Below, piece by piece: positions 36,333 to 45,791 of a stretch of 64,000 nt of DNA. Below the pieces are notes generated by a model. The model saw nothing but the letters and a program-made list of their open reading frames with translations. It was not told the DNA's origin and ran no database searches. Source of the stretch: Pseudoalteromonas ulvae UL12 (GTDB lineage: Bacteria > Pseudomonadota > Gammaproteobacteria > Enterobacterales > Alteromonadaceae); contig NZ_AQHJ01000027.1 of assembly GCF_014925405.1 (NCBI RefSeq), forward strand, positions 62,001 through 126,000, in the 5' to 3' direction. Both the position numbers and the translations under genes were made by a program. How positions within the stretch are numbered: the first letter of the stretch is position 1; every line of letters begins with the position of its first letter.

Positions 36333-36857
36333 CTAGTGATGAGGCAGACTATCTACAAGTTTTGCTTTAGCAACTTTAGCCTTGGCTTCAAGACGAGTAC
36401 TAAAGAAAACACCAGATAGTGCCGCAACCATTCCAGCCATTGTCGGGATAGTAGCCATTGAAATACCAGCTGCCATTAATCGTGCATTACCTGTACCTTG
36501 ATTAGCCATTGTTTCAAAAACAGCAATCATACCGGTTACAGTGCCTAGCAGACCAATTAATGGACAGATAGCAACTAAGGTTTTTATCAACAACATACGC
36601 TGATTTAATTTTTCAGCCGCGTCAGAAATCCATGCATCACGGATTCTGTGTGCATACCAGGAAGTTGTATCCTGGCGGGCGTCCCAACTTGCAATAATCG
36701 ATTTTCTCATACGAGGAAATTCTGCAGTTAAGAACCAATAACGCTCAATCATTAATACCCACATAAGAAAGAGTGCTATTGCGACCACATAAAGAACTTG
36801 GCCGCCTGTTGCCACAAAATCCCTGACAGATTCCCAAAGCTCTATCAGGAATAGCAT
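36333..36857 (-). CDS. exbB: ExbB/TolQ-family proton channel protein
   Basis: This 174-residue protein has three membrane helices: about residues 16-36, then the pair around LLIKTLVAICPLIGLLGTVTGMIAVF and GISMATIPTMAGMVAALSGVFF. The PLIGLLGTVTGM signature belongs to the MotA/TolQ/ExbB family. It starts on the last base of the larger exbB-like gene and precedes exbD, forming the ExbB2-ExbD2-TonB2 core. Confidence 0.93.
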   Translation of the reverse strand: MLFLIELWESVRDFVATGGQVLYVVAIALFLMWVLMIERYWFLTAEFPRMRKSIIASWDARQDTTSWYAHRIRDAWISDAAEKLNQRMLLIKTLVAICPLIGLLGTVTGMIAVFETMANQGTGNARLMAAGISMATIPTMAGMVAALSGVFFSTRLEAKAKVAKAKLVDSLPHH

Positions 36858-38221
36858 TAGGCTTTCTCCTTCTCCGCGTGAGCAGCGATGATGCCTGCAC
36901 TTTGTTCTTCAAGAACGTGAACAATTGACTTGCTACGACCATGAACAACAGCGTGGAATAAAATTAATGGTAATGCAGCGATCAGACCTAGAGCAGTTGT
37001 TACAAGTGCCATAGAGATTGAACCAGCCATGATCTTCGGATCACCTGTACCAAATAACGTAATTTGTTGGAAGGTATCGATCATACCAACAACTGTACCT
37101 AGTAGACCAAGTAACGGTGCGATTGCAGCGAAAATCTTGATGATGTTAATACCTGCTTCAATACGTGGCGTTTCACGAAGAATCGCTTCATCTAATTTAA
37201 GCTCTAGGTTCTCAACATCTTGGTGTTTGTTATCGTGGTAAACTTTTAAGATACGGCCAAGAGGATTGTTTTCGTTAGCTGAACCAGGGTTCTTAAGTTG
37301 AGCTTTCATTTTGCTTGATACTAGAGAAAGGTCAATTAAACGTACTAACGCGATAATGAAACCAATAACTAATAAAACAGCAATGATATAACCTACTTCA
37401 CCACCTTGGTGGAAACGATCTTCCGGTGTTGCTTTTTGCGTGTTAAGACGCAAAATTGAACCACGAGTTGGATCCACGAAGAAACCTACGTAGCTACCTG
37501 CTGTAGCAGAACGGAGTTCGTTTGCTGCATTGGTAATAAACGCATCAGGTTGACGACCTAGCGGTTGAACCTGTTTTGTTTCTGGGTGATAGATTAAGTA
37601 ACCATCTTCACTGATTAAGTTGAAAGTACCGATACGTGTTACAGATTTAACACTTGTAGCACCATCAAGTTGTGCAACTTCAACATCAAAAGTAGATACT
37701 TTTGCTGACTCAGTCATTTCAGTTTGAAGACCAATCCATAACTCTTCTAATTCACGAGTTGTTGGAAGTTCTTTAGCTGCTGCTAATGAACGAAGTACTT
37801 CATCACGATTAGGGAATTGAGCACTTACTACAGACGCTTCAATTGAACCGATTGTTTCAGCTGCTGCACGACGTACAACACCAAACATTTCACCTAAAGT
37901 ACCTTTAGCTGTTTCAAGCTCAGTTTCTTTAGCTGCAAGCGTAAGCTCATTTTGAGCATATTGCTTCTTAAGCTGCTCACCGCGAGCTTTTTCAGCTGCA
38001 AGTTCACGCTTACCATTATTCAATAAAGCTTGCTTATCAGAACGAGCAGATAAAAACTCTTGCTCACGTTGCTGATTAATTTTACCTTCTGAGATACGCT
38101 CTTTTTTAACTTGCTCTAAGATTTTATCTAATTCAGCTGTATTAGCGTGAGCATTTAACGCAGCGCCTGCAGAAACAGATAACGCTGCAGCGACAGCAAA
38201 ACCTTTAAAAAGTTTCTTCAT
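36857..38221 (-). CDS. Large ExbB-like protein with a periplasmic coiled-coil region (TtpC type)
   Basis: The 454-residue protein starts with a cleavable signal peptide (MKKLFKGFAVAAALSVSAGA, then ALNAHA). A long coiled coil follows (about residues 30-105, KILEQVKKERISEGKINQQR and on) and a periplasmic domain up to about 275. The C-terminal ExbB/TolQ channel domain contains IAPLLGLLGTVVGMIDTFQ. This matches TtpC, the extra component required by Vibrio TonB2 systems. It sits between the DUF3450 gene (5 bp upstream) and the small exbB (1-bp overlap). It probably couples the motor to the TPR and DUF3450 proteins. Confidence 0.88.
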   Translation of the reverse strand: MKKLFKGFAVAAALSVSAGAALNAHANTAELDKILEQVKKERISEGKINQQREQEFLSARSDKQALLNNGKRELAAEKARGEQLKKQYAQNELTLAAKETELETAKGTLGEMFGVVRRAAAETIGSIEASVVSAQFPNRDEVLRSLAAAKELPTTRELEELWIGLQTEMTESAKVSTFDVEVAQLDGATSVKSVTRIGTFNLISEDGYLIYHPETKQVQPLGRQPDAFITNAANELRSATAGSYVGFFVDPTRGSILRLNTQKATPEDRFHQGGEVGYIIAVLLVIGFIIALVRLIDLSLVSSKMKAQLKNPGSANENNPLGRILKVYHDNKHQDVENLELKLDEAILRETPRIEAGINIIKIFAAIAPLLGLLGTVVGMIDTFQQITLFGTGDPKIMAGSISMALVTTALGLIAALPLILFHAVVHGRSKSIVHVLEEQSAGIIAAHAEKEKA

Positions 38222-38226
38222 TAATA

Positions 38227-38997
38227 TTACTCCGCGCCAAAGATTGGTAGTTTAACAAGATCGTATGACGCTTGTTTACGTGACATACGGATCATCTCTT
38301 TCACAGGCTTCAGGTATTCTTCACCTAATTCATCCCATGACTTAGATGTATTGTTCCATACCCAAGCATGTTTCATATCAAGAGACTGAGCTACATAAGC
38401 AACGCGGCCTACACGACCGAAGTCAACTGTAATTTCACGGCCATCTAACTTCAACGTACCTTGACTAGAAGCAACGATAGAGCTGTAGTCTTTCTCTACT
38501 AAGTAAGCTTCTAAAACTTGACGGTATTTTTCAGATGTAGTTACTGAAGAATTAACCATTGTTTCACGAAGTCTTTCTACACGCGCTAAACGTTTTTCTG
38601 TCTCAAAAGGAACGTCCGCTTTGATGAATTGCTCAAGCGTATCGATCATGCGATACATCAAAGGCACAACGTTTTGTTTCGTTTTGTCGATAGTCGCGAT
38701 TTGACGATTAAACGATTCAATACCTGCATTTTGGTCTGCAACCAAATTAGCAACGTGATCGTTATATACTTTTAAGATCTCTTTTTCGTCTACTACTGAA
38801 CGGTATTCAGCTAGTAGTTCTTGAGTTTGCTCAAAAGCATTATCTACTTTCGCTTGTGATTTTACAGCAGCCTTGTGAATTTGCGCTTCAGCTTTGTGAA
38901 GTTCATTCAAAGGATCTGCCATCACGTTATTGCTTGCAAATGCAAATGCGCCAACCAACGCTGTTGCTACAAGACTTTTTCTGATTTTAACAGACAT
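38227..38997 (-). CDS. Periplasmic coiled-coil protein, DUF3450 family
   Basis: The 256-residue protein starts MSVKIRKSLVATALVGAFAF, then ASNNVMA, a signal peptide. The mature chain is largely helical and charged (LNELHKAEAQIHKAAVKSQAK and AGIESFNRQIATIDKTKQ), and the end has a beta-rich part (LKLDGREITVDFGRVGRVAY). These features fit DUF3450, regularly the first gene of Alteromonadales and Vibrio TonB2-type operons. The chosen ATG replaces an upstream in-frame TTG. Function is unknown; a periplasmic partner of the ExbB-like coiled coil is likely. Confidence 0.85.
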   Translation of the reverse strand: MSVKIRKSLVATALVGAFAFASNNVMADPLNELHKAEAQIHKAAVKSQAKVDNAFEQTQELLAEYRSVVDEKEILKVYNDHVANLVADQNAGIESFNRQIATIDKTKQNVVPLMYRMIDTLEQFIKADVPFETEKRLARVERLRETMVNSSVTTSEKYRQVLEAYLVEKDYSSIVASSQGTLKLDGREITVDFGRVGRVAYVAQSLDMKHAWVWNNTSKSWDELGEEYLKPVKEMIRMSRKQASYDLVKLPIFGAE

Positions 38998-39385
38998 AGT
39001 TCCCAACCAATTAAGTAATGTTACTTTTTAGAATTTAAAGCTGATTAAAACTCAACCAGAACCAACGCTTTTTATAAAAGCGTCAACTCACCAATAATGC
39101 TAAATGCTGCAAGCTCTGTCAACTCGATGTTTACTCTATCTTTTACATTTATTTTTTATGACTCGTTTAGTTACAGATAATTTACAATAGAAACTTCTTT
39201 TCGCCCCTATTTATATGGCGAAATATAGAGATGTTAAATTAAATGTTAAATTTAATTTAATTTTTAAAATAGCCGCATTATGGTATGAAATATCATTCAC
39301 AATGCATAATTATAAGCTTGAACAATTTAGTATTTATTAATATCAACTCGTCTGACTTGATGATTAAAATAACAGCTCGAGAAAA
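38998..39385. other. 388-bp intergenic region upstream of the TonB operon
   Basis: The region is very AT-rich and contains no open frame or clear dyad that I could support. It must hold the promoter of the DUF3450-exbB-exbD-tonB-TPR operon and the 3' end of the methyltransferase transcript. No obvious Fur box was seen. Confidence 0.6.
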
Positions 39386-40306
39386 TTACGCTTTTTCAAG
39401 CACTACTACACTTGAGAAAAGTGTTTTCTCTATGTAAAACTCTTTTATATCTAACACTTTAAACAAACCATCAAACTTGTTTATCTTTTGCTTTATTGAA
39501 AGGGTGTCTTGGGCTACACCCAGTTGATCCTTCAGCCTACCTATCTGATAAACAGTTGATTTACTTAATATCTGGACTTTTTCAATGCTGGTTTCATCTA
39601 TTGTACGCATCAATTTTGAAATAGAATTTACAATATCCAAAAACCAAACTGCTTTTTCTTCAGAGTCAATTACATAACTATTTAATTCATTTATCAGCAT
39701 TTTATTTTTCTCTTTAAAAGCGTCATCTTCCCCATTTAATTTAAGCGAGATAACCTCATTTAGTTTTAGAAAAACATCATTGTCGATAAAGCTCGAAAGC
39801 ACTTCAATACCAACTAAACTATTATGCGAGACAATTGATTTAGCATGGTGAGCCATAAAAATTAAACGCCCCTCCTTCTTTAGCACTCTATTTATTTCTG
39901 GAATTGATAATTCCCAATTTGAATATTCAAAGCCAAATTGGCTAACAACTAAATCAAAATAAGAGTCATGATAAGGGAGTTTTTCAAGTCCTACGCCATA
40001 ATCAAAACGAATAGTTTCAAGCAGCGTTTGTAATTGAGGTGGAAAATACAGGCTTTCTGTTTCAATCTCAGCTAAATCACAGCCATGAATTATTGAAGGT
40101 ATATGGCGGCTATTTAGTATTGCTTTTATATAAGCAGCTATGGCACCTTTACCTGTTGCTGCATCCAAAACAATCAACTTATCACTTCGAATATTTAGTT
40201 GGTCTTTCCAAAAATCCATAACTTCATTTGGATAACCAAAATCATTTCCATCCTCTTCGAAACTAGAAAGTCGTTTTGTTTCACTCCAGTACCTATCCCA
40301 ATGCAT
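39386..40306 (-). CDS. SAM-dependent methyltransferase, class I, unknown substrate
   Basis: The 306-residue protein has a class I methyltransferase core in its first half. Motif I is VLDAATGKGAIAAYI (about residue 45), an acidic HGCDLAEIE follows strand 2, and SYFDLVVSQFGFEYSNW with RVLKKEGRLIFMAHHA give motifs II and III. The C-terminal half is helical and unassigned. It resembles methyltransferases acting on small molecules more than on RNA, but the substrate cannot be told. It lies between the TonB operon and the large receptor gene, separated from the receptor by a strong terminator. AGGA precedes the ATG. Confidence 0.75.
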   Translation of the reverse strand: MHWDRYWSETKRLSSFEEDGNDFGYPNEVMDFWKDQLNIRSDKLIVLDAATGKGAIAAYIKAILNSRHIPSIIHGCDLAEIETESLYFPPQLQTLLETIRFDYGVGLEKLPYHDSYFDLVVSQFGFEYSNWELSIPEINRVLKKEGRLIFMAHHAKSIVSHNSLVGIEVLSSFIDNDVFLKLNEVISLKLNGEDDAFKEKNKMLINELNSYVIDSEEKAVWFLDIVNSISKLMRTIDETSIEKVQILSKSTVYQIGRLKDQLGVAQDTLSIKQKINKFDGLFKVLDIKEFYIEKTLFSSVVVLEKA

Positions 40307-40340
40307 TACTTAGTCCTAGTTTAATTTATTGTGAACATAA

Positions 40341-40364
40341 AAAAGAGCGGCAAGCCGCTCTTTT
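40341..40364. terminator. Terminator of the TonB-dependent receptor gene
   Basis: AAAAGAGCGG-CAAG-CCGCTCTTTT is a perfect 10-bp stem with A- and T-rich ends, 24 bp after the receptor stop codon on the minus strand. Confidence 0.92.
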
Positions 40365-40387
40365 AATCTAACTAATAAATATGTTTA

Positions 40388-42982
40388 TTAGAAACTTTGC
40401 TTGTAGTTAATATAAGCTACACGCCCATAACCACTGTACAAGTTGAAGTTGTAGTCACGACCGTCATATGAAAATAATGGTGGCTCTTTACCAAATGCAT
40501 TTTGAGCACCAACACTTATACGACCATTCCAAGGAGTGCTATAACCTACTTGTAAGTCATGAGTTACCCAAGTTGGGATATGACCTGAACCAACACCATC
40601 TGCATCAATATCTTCATACTGACTACCAACCATGCTCAAATTCCATGTGAAATCAATGTCATCTAAAGAATATACATTAGAAAGTGTCACACGTTGTTTT
40701 GGCGTACCAGGATCTTTAGTTAAGTTTCTACCACCATCGATGTTGTAATCAATTACATGAGAAACTTGAAGGTTTGTTGTTAATGAACCCATGTCACTGA
40801 ACTCAAAACGTGAACGGGCTTTGAAGTCAATACCTGTTGTTTCAAGTGAACCATCATTACCAAAACCACGAACTACTTGAGTGATACCGCCATTAGGAGC
40901 ACGAGTCACTGTAAACGCAGGAGGAAGTGCATCACCGCGAAGCGTCGCATCAATAATAGCTTGAGAACCAAACGCTCTGATACGGTTTGTAATTTCAGTG
41001 CTGTAGTAATCAATTTCAAAGTCAATATTATCAGCTACTTGATAAATAAGACCTAAAGAGTATTGATCTGACTTCTCTGATTCAAGGTTCGGGTTAGAGA
41101 TTACGATAGCATTGATTTGTGAAGAACAACCTACTTCTTCACCAATCGCTAAACATGTTGCGTCATCTGATACAGAGTCAGCTGATTCAGATGGCTGCTG
41201 AGTTAAGTCTGGTAGTGAAGGTGCACGGAAACCTTTACCCCAAGAAGCACGAACAACTAGATCATCTGTTGCTTCATAACGAGCTGAAACTTTAGGCGAG
41301 AAATCTGAACCATAGTCAGAATAATCATCATAGCGACCAGCAAATGTTAATTCAAGAGAATCAACTACAGGCACTAAGGCTTCGAAGAATATAGCACCAA
41401 CTGAACGGTCACCACCTGCGCTACTACCTGAAGAACCACCTACTTGGCCAGCTTCTGATAGTGAATCATACTTATCTGCGTAATCTTCTGTTCTATACTC
41501 GAAACCAACAAAAGCTTGTACAGTACCGGCTTCAAGGTCCATGACATCAAATGAAACGTTACCGTAAACTTCTTCTTGATTAAATTTACCTAAACGTGAA
41601 GTTGTAACTTTCATCGCATTTAGAACTGCAGGAGATGCACCATATGGGTTGCTTAAGTCGTAAGTACCGTCGTTGATGTACTGACGAGCTATAGCACGTA
41701 ATACATAACCATCACCTGTATTTGCTGATTCGTTAATTGTTTTACGCGCACCAAATTCAACGTAGATGTTGTCATTAATTACGCCTTTAGTACCGAAAGT
41801 AATATCTTTTAATTCATTTGTTAGGTTGTTATCACGATTACCTAACGCTGCAAAACGATGCCAAAAATCCAGAGGCTGTTGTTCCATGCCTAATGAAGCA
41901 TCATATAACGGGCTGTTTGGATTTGTTGGGTTATTTGGGCTGTCAGCATCAATTTGGAAAGCTGAATACGCAGATGTATCTAATGAAGGCGCATAACGAC
42001 CAAACGACTTAGTTTGTGAAATGTTCATTGTTGAATAAACACTCCAATCATCGTTGATTTCATATGATGCATTAACGAAAGCTGAACGGTTTTTGATTGA
42101 AGCTTCATCAGCTGATACAGCTGCGAAGTTAAAACCACAACGTGAACCTATACGGTAAAAGTTCTCGTTTCCAACACCTTCACAAGTAGAGTTTGGTGAA
42201 AAGAAATCAAAGTTACTGACACCTGGAAGGTAATTGCCATCTGCATCTTGAGCGATAGTAGTGAAGTTATTTGAATATACTGAACCACCTGGGCTATACC
42301 AAGGGAAATCGCGAGCATAAACGATATCACGACCACTCCAACCAGCACCAGCAACGATTGATGCTTTATCAGATGAAGCACCAAATACTATCGAACCATT
42401 TTCTCTATCGCCACCTTCATGTTCAATTTGACCTGCGCCTAAGTTAACTTCTGCACCGTTGAAATCTTTACGAAGAATAACGTTGATTACACCACCGATT
42501 GCATCAGAACCATAGATTGCACCAGCACCGTCAGATAAGATTTCAACACGCTCAACTGCAGCCATAGGTATTGCATTCAAATCTTGTGAAGAACCTGTAA
42601 GTGTTGATTTTGGTAAACGACGACCATCAACTAAGATCAAAGTTCTGTCTGAACCTAGACCACGAAGGTTAACTGAAGATACACCTTGAGCAGAACTACC
42701 TGATTGAGGACGGAAAGAACCAAAAGTATTGAAAGTTGTTCCACGAAGTAAATCAGCTACAGAAGTTTCACCACTTAATTCAATCGCAGCTCTATCAATC
42801 ACTGTAATTGGAACGTCAGTCGCCATATCAGTACGTTTGATACGTGAACCTGTTACTTCAATACGCTCTACTGCTTCTGCACCTTCTTCAGCTGCAAAAA
42901 CGTTCGATGTGAATGCTGCTGTTGATGCAGCACCAAAAGCAATCGCTAAGCGAACAGCTTTTGAGATTTTATTATTTAACAT
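40388..42982 (-). CDS. TonB-dependent outer-membrane receptor
   Basis: The 864-residue protein has a signal peptide ending in SNVFA, a TonB box-like VERIEVTGSRIKR and a plug domain (about residues 45-170: VSSVNLRGLGSDRTLILVDGRRLP, AVERVEILSDGAGAIYGSDAIGGVINVI). A 22-strand barrel ends in an aromatic residue (NYKQSF). The AEEGAEAVERIEVTGSRIKR type is common in Alteromonadales receptors for peptides or polysaccharides; siderophore specificity cannot be claimed. It lies upstream of the TonB operon on the same strand, so both may serve the same uptake route. A perfect palindrome lies in its leader. Confidence 0.92.
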   Translation of the reverse strand: MLNNKISKAVRLAIAFGAASTAAFTSNVFAAEEGAEAVERIEVTGSRIKRTDMATDVPITVIDRAAIELSGETSVADLLRGTTFNTFGSFRPQSGSSAQGVSSVNLRGLGSDRTLILVDGRRLPKSTLTGSSQDLNAIPMAAVERVEILSDGAGAIYGSDAIGGVINVILRKDFNGAEVNLGAGQIEHEGGDRENGSIVFGASSDKASIVAGAGWSGRDIVYARDFPWYSPGGSVYSNNFTTIAQDADGNYLPGVSNFDFFSPNSTCEGVGNENFYRIGSRCGFNFAAVSADEASIKNRSAFVNASYEINDDWSVYSTMNISQTKSFGRYAPSLDTSAYSAFQIDADSPNNPTNPNSPLYDASLGMEQQPLDFWHRFAALGNRDNNLTNELKDITFGTKGVINDNIYVEFGARKTINESANTGDGYVLRAIARQYINDGTYDLSNPYGASPAVLNAMKVTTSRLGKFNQEEVYGNVSFDVMDLEAGTVQAFVGFEYRTEDYADKYDSLSEAGQVGGSSGSSAGGDRSVGAIFFEALVPVVDSLELTFAGRYDDYSDYGSDFSPKVSARYEATDDLVVRASWGKGFRAPSLPDLTQQPSESADSVSDDATCLAIGEEVGCSSQINAIVISNPNLESEKSDQYSLGLIYQVADNIDFEIDYYSTEITNRIRAFGSQAIIDATLRGDALPPAFTVTRAPNGGITQVVRGFGNDGSLETTGIDFKARSRFEFSDMGSLTTNLQVSHVIDYNIDGGRNLTKDPGTPKQRVTLSNVYSLDDIDFTWNLSMVGSQYEDIDADGVGSGHIPTWVTHDLQVGYSTPWNGRISVGAQNAFGKEPPLFSYDGRDYNFNLYSGYGRVAYINYKQSF

Positions 42983-43030
42983 TTAGATTTCTCCCTGGAC
43001 CACACTCTATTGGTGCGATTTAATTTTTTT

Positions 43031-43054
43031 GTTAATTAGTGTGAACTAATTAAC
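43031..43054 (-). promoter_or_regulatory. Perfect dyad upstream of the receptor gene
   Basis: GTTAATTAGT and ACTAATTAAC form perfect 10-bp arms around a 4-bp centre, 48 bp before the receptor start codon. No T-run follows on the minus strand, so it is more like an operator or a leader hairpin than a terminator. The rest of the 321-bp gap to polB is AT-rich with nothing else recognisable. Confidence 0.5.
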
Positions 43055-43303
43055 GATTTTCGAGTCAAGCTCATTATCCGAGGCAAATATTAAACATAAG
43101 GGGAAACATCGGTCAACAAATGTTTATAAAGAATTAACACTTTAGCAGCACATATTTCGAATTAGACACATAATGACACATTAATATACATATACCTTCT
43201 GTAATCACATAAAACATAAGTCACTGAATAAAAATAACTTATATATATTTTTATCTGTCAACCAGCACTGTAATCAAACAATTACAAAAAAAAATATTTA
43301 TTT

Positions 43304-45646
43304 TTAGAACATTTCCTCTTGACCGCTTAAAAAACGTTCAAAAGTTAAATTTATGGTAGGTAAGATTGATTCGGCTATCGGCCTGAGTTGCTTCTCAAGG
43401 TAATGCTCTAGATCAGGGATGACCGGCCCGCCTGACACCATAATAGGACCACTCTGCGATAGAATGTATTCTATCCATTGTCCCCGCTGGAAATGCTTAT
43501 CTGGATTATCTAATTGGAATTTTAGCGCCGCCTGTGCGTGAGGCGGAATATTTTTAACATACTCGCTCAAATTTTGACCTAGACGTTTTCGATAGACTAA
43601 TAAATGATTTAATTTACCAGCCATTAAATCACTAATAGTTTGTTTTATATAAACTTCTACTGACTCACCTGCAAATATGCGTTCAAATAATTCTTGCTGG
43701 AATTGCCGCGCCAACTCAGTCCAATCACTACGAACGGTCTCCATGCCTTTAAACACTAATAGACTGCCGCTTTCCCCCTCAACCTGGCCAACATAACGTT
43801 TTTTAGAGCCGGTGACACTGCCGCGAATGGTTGGCATGAAAAAAGGGCTATAAATTGTTTCAAACTCAAGCTCTAAATAGCTCGTTAGACCATCGTTATT
43901 TTCGCAATAATTTTGCCAGAAATCGTTTATATGGCGTTCGAGATCGCGACCTGTTTGTTGGCATAATTGGGTATCAAACTCATCATTCAAAGCAACAAAC
44001 GTGGAATCTGTATCGCCATAAATCACTCTAAAACCGAGTCGCTCAATTTCAGCACGAGTTTTAAGCATAATGTCATGCCCTCTCAGAGTAATCGAGCTTG
44101 CCAATCGAGGATCATAAAAGCGGCATCCGGTAGATCCCAGCACACCATAAAAGCTATTCATTATGATTTTTATTGCTTGCGAACGCATTTTGTCCTTTGC
44201 TGCCTTAGCTTCATCGCGTGCTTGCCAAAGATGGTCGATTAGCTTAGGTAAGTGATGTTCTGTGCGTGAAAAAAAAGCCTCATGATAGCCTGTCACTGCA
44301 TTTTCAGGATTTGCTAATCCTTCTATCAAACCAATAGGATCTATCAAAAAAGTTCTGATAATCGAGGGATATAAGCTTTTAAAATCTAATACGATTACAT
44401 TTTTATATAGGCCTGGTTCTGAATTCATCACATAACCACCAGGACTTGAAAAGTGAACATCATGATCACCTAAATTAGGTGCTACATAACCACTTCGATG
44501 CATGAGAGGTAAATATAAATTAACAAAAGCCGCGACTGAGCCTCCTTGACGTTCAATATCCAAACCGGTCAATTGTGTGCGTAGCAAAGCAAAGTCCAGT
44601 AGTTTTTCTTGCTCAAAAATATCCCACACCAGTTGGCAATCTTTTAAGTTGTAGGCTGCAAGCGACAATTTATCATGCTTAAACTGCCACTCTATTTCTG
44701 CCAAACGGTCATCAGAATCAATCAACTTGCTTTCACCCAGCAATTGATGCGCTACATTCGCCAAGCTAAAACTCGAAAACTGATATGTGGCATTTTTTAA
44801 GGTATCAATGCCATCGAGAACCACTCGACCCGGCACCAATAATTTTCCAACCTTGGAATCTTTAAGTTGAACCTTTTGCGCTGCGCGCCCAAGTTTGAGT
44901 TCGATACCAAGTTGTTCAGCGCGACGTACCAATAAGGTAAAGTCAAAATCAATAATATTCCAACCTATGATAACGTCCGGATCATACTCATTAATGGCAA
45001 GTTCAAGAGCGAGTAACAGCTGGGTTTCATCGTTAACCCATTGGATGTCTTGCGTTGTGTCTTGCGGTTCTCCAACCATAATCACCGAGGAAATATCCTG
45101 ACCAAACAGACCAACTGAATATAAAATTCCCTTACCACTGCACTCTATATCCAGGGAGAGCATTTTAAGTGTTGGCAAATAATTGCACGACTTCATTTTA
45201 GTACTCGATAAAGTCAAAAATGACTGGCCACGTTTTAGATTACCGGCCACTTGGGCAGAACCACGGATAAAACGCTCCATTAAATATCGCTCACTGTGAC
45301 GAATATCCCCTTCGAGGATCCGGATATGATGCGTACTTAAGTATTTTTTTGCGTTATAAAAATCAGTTAACGAACGAAAATACAAAGCAGCCACAATCTG
45401 CTGTTGAAAGGTTTTCAACGGCAAGACGCTCGTTCTTACTTGAATATGCTGATCCGCAAGAGCATTTGTGGCCCACTCCAAGTCGGAAGCTAAAATAAAA
45501 AACACGGCTTCTTGTTGGTCAACAATCGCCCGGACAGGGCCGTGATCAGTTGCTAGCCAATAACATAGCGCAAAGCCATTTTGAGTTTTAAATTGTTGCT
45601 TAGTCAGAACAAATCCACTGAAATGCTCAAATTTCGAAGTTGACAC
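43304..45646 (-). CDS. polB: DNA polymerase II (family B)
   Basis: Pol II is a repair and translesion polymerase with proofreading. The 780-residue protein starts at a GTG (VSTSKFEHFSGFVLTKQQ) with AAGG upstream. The exonuclease domain carries MLSLDIECSGKG (DIE motif) and WNIIDFDFTLL; the palm carries DFKSLYPSIIRTF, KIIMNSFYGVLGS and the catalytic YGDTDSTF. E. coli PolB has 783 residues, so it is complete. It is divergent from dinG. In E. coli both are SOS genes, but I found no LexA box here. Confidence 0.97.
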   Translation of the reverse strand: MSTSKFEHFSGFVLTKQQFKTQNGFALCYWLATDHGPVRAIVDQQEAVFFILASDLEWATNALADQHIQVRTSVLPLKTFQQQIVAALYFRSLTDFYNAKKYLSTHHIRILEGDIRHSERYLMERFIRGSAQVAGNLKRGQSFLTLSSTKMKSCNYLPTLKMLSLDIECSGKGILYSVGLFGQDISSVIMVGEPQDTTQDIQWVNDETQLLLALELAINEYDPDVIIGWNIIDFDFTLLVRRAEQLGIELKLGRAAQKVQLKDSKVGKLLVPGRVVLDGIDTLKNATYQFSSFSLANVAHQLLGESKLIDSDDRLAEIEWQFKHDKLSLAAYNLKDCQLVWDIFEQEKLLDFALLRTQLTGLDIERQGGSVAAFVNLYLPLMHRSGYVAPNLGDHDVHFSSPGGYVMNSEPGLYKNVIVLDFKSLYPSIIRTFLIDPIGLIEGLANPENAVTGYHEAFFSRTEHHLPKLIDHLWQARDEAKAAKDKMRSQAIKIIMNSFYGVLGSTGCRFYDPRLASSITLRGHDIMLKTRAEIERLGFRVIYGDTDSTFVALNDEFDTQLCQQTGRDLERHINDFWQNYCENNDGLTSYLELEFETIYSPFFMPTIRGSVTGSKKRYVGQVEGESGSLLVFKGMETVRSDWTELARQFQQELFERIFAGESVEVYIKQTISDLMAGKLNHLLVYRKRLGQNLSEYVKNIPPHAQAALKFQLDNPDKHFQRGQWIEYILSQSGPIMVSGGPVIPDLEHYLEKQLRPIAESILPTINLTFERFLSGQEEMF

Positions 45647-45791
45647 GCTAACGCCTTATTGGCTACACGAATGTAAGTTTATGAATGTTTTTTATTGTAC
45701 GCACTTTACTGACACTCTAAAATGCGTTTTTTAATGTGTGTTCAAACATTCCGTTTGACTCATTTCTTTATATTTATTTCAGGCTTGTTTG

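Noticed and set aside
45647..45791. LexA box between polB and dinG
   Set aside because: Expected from E. coli, but I found no CTG-N10-CAG-type sequence in this gap.
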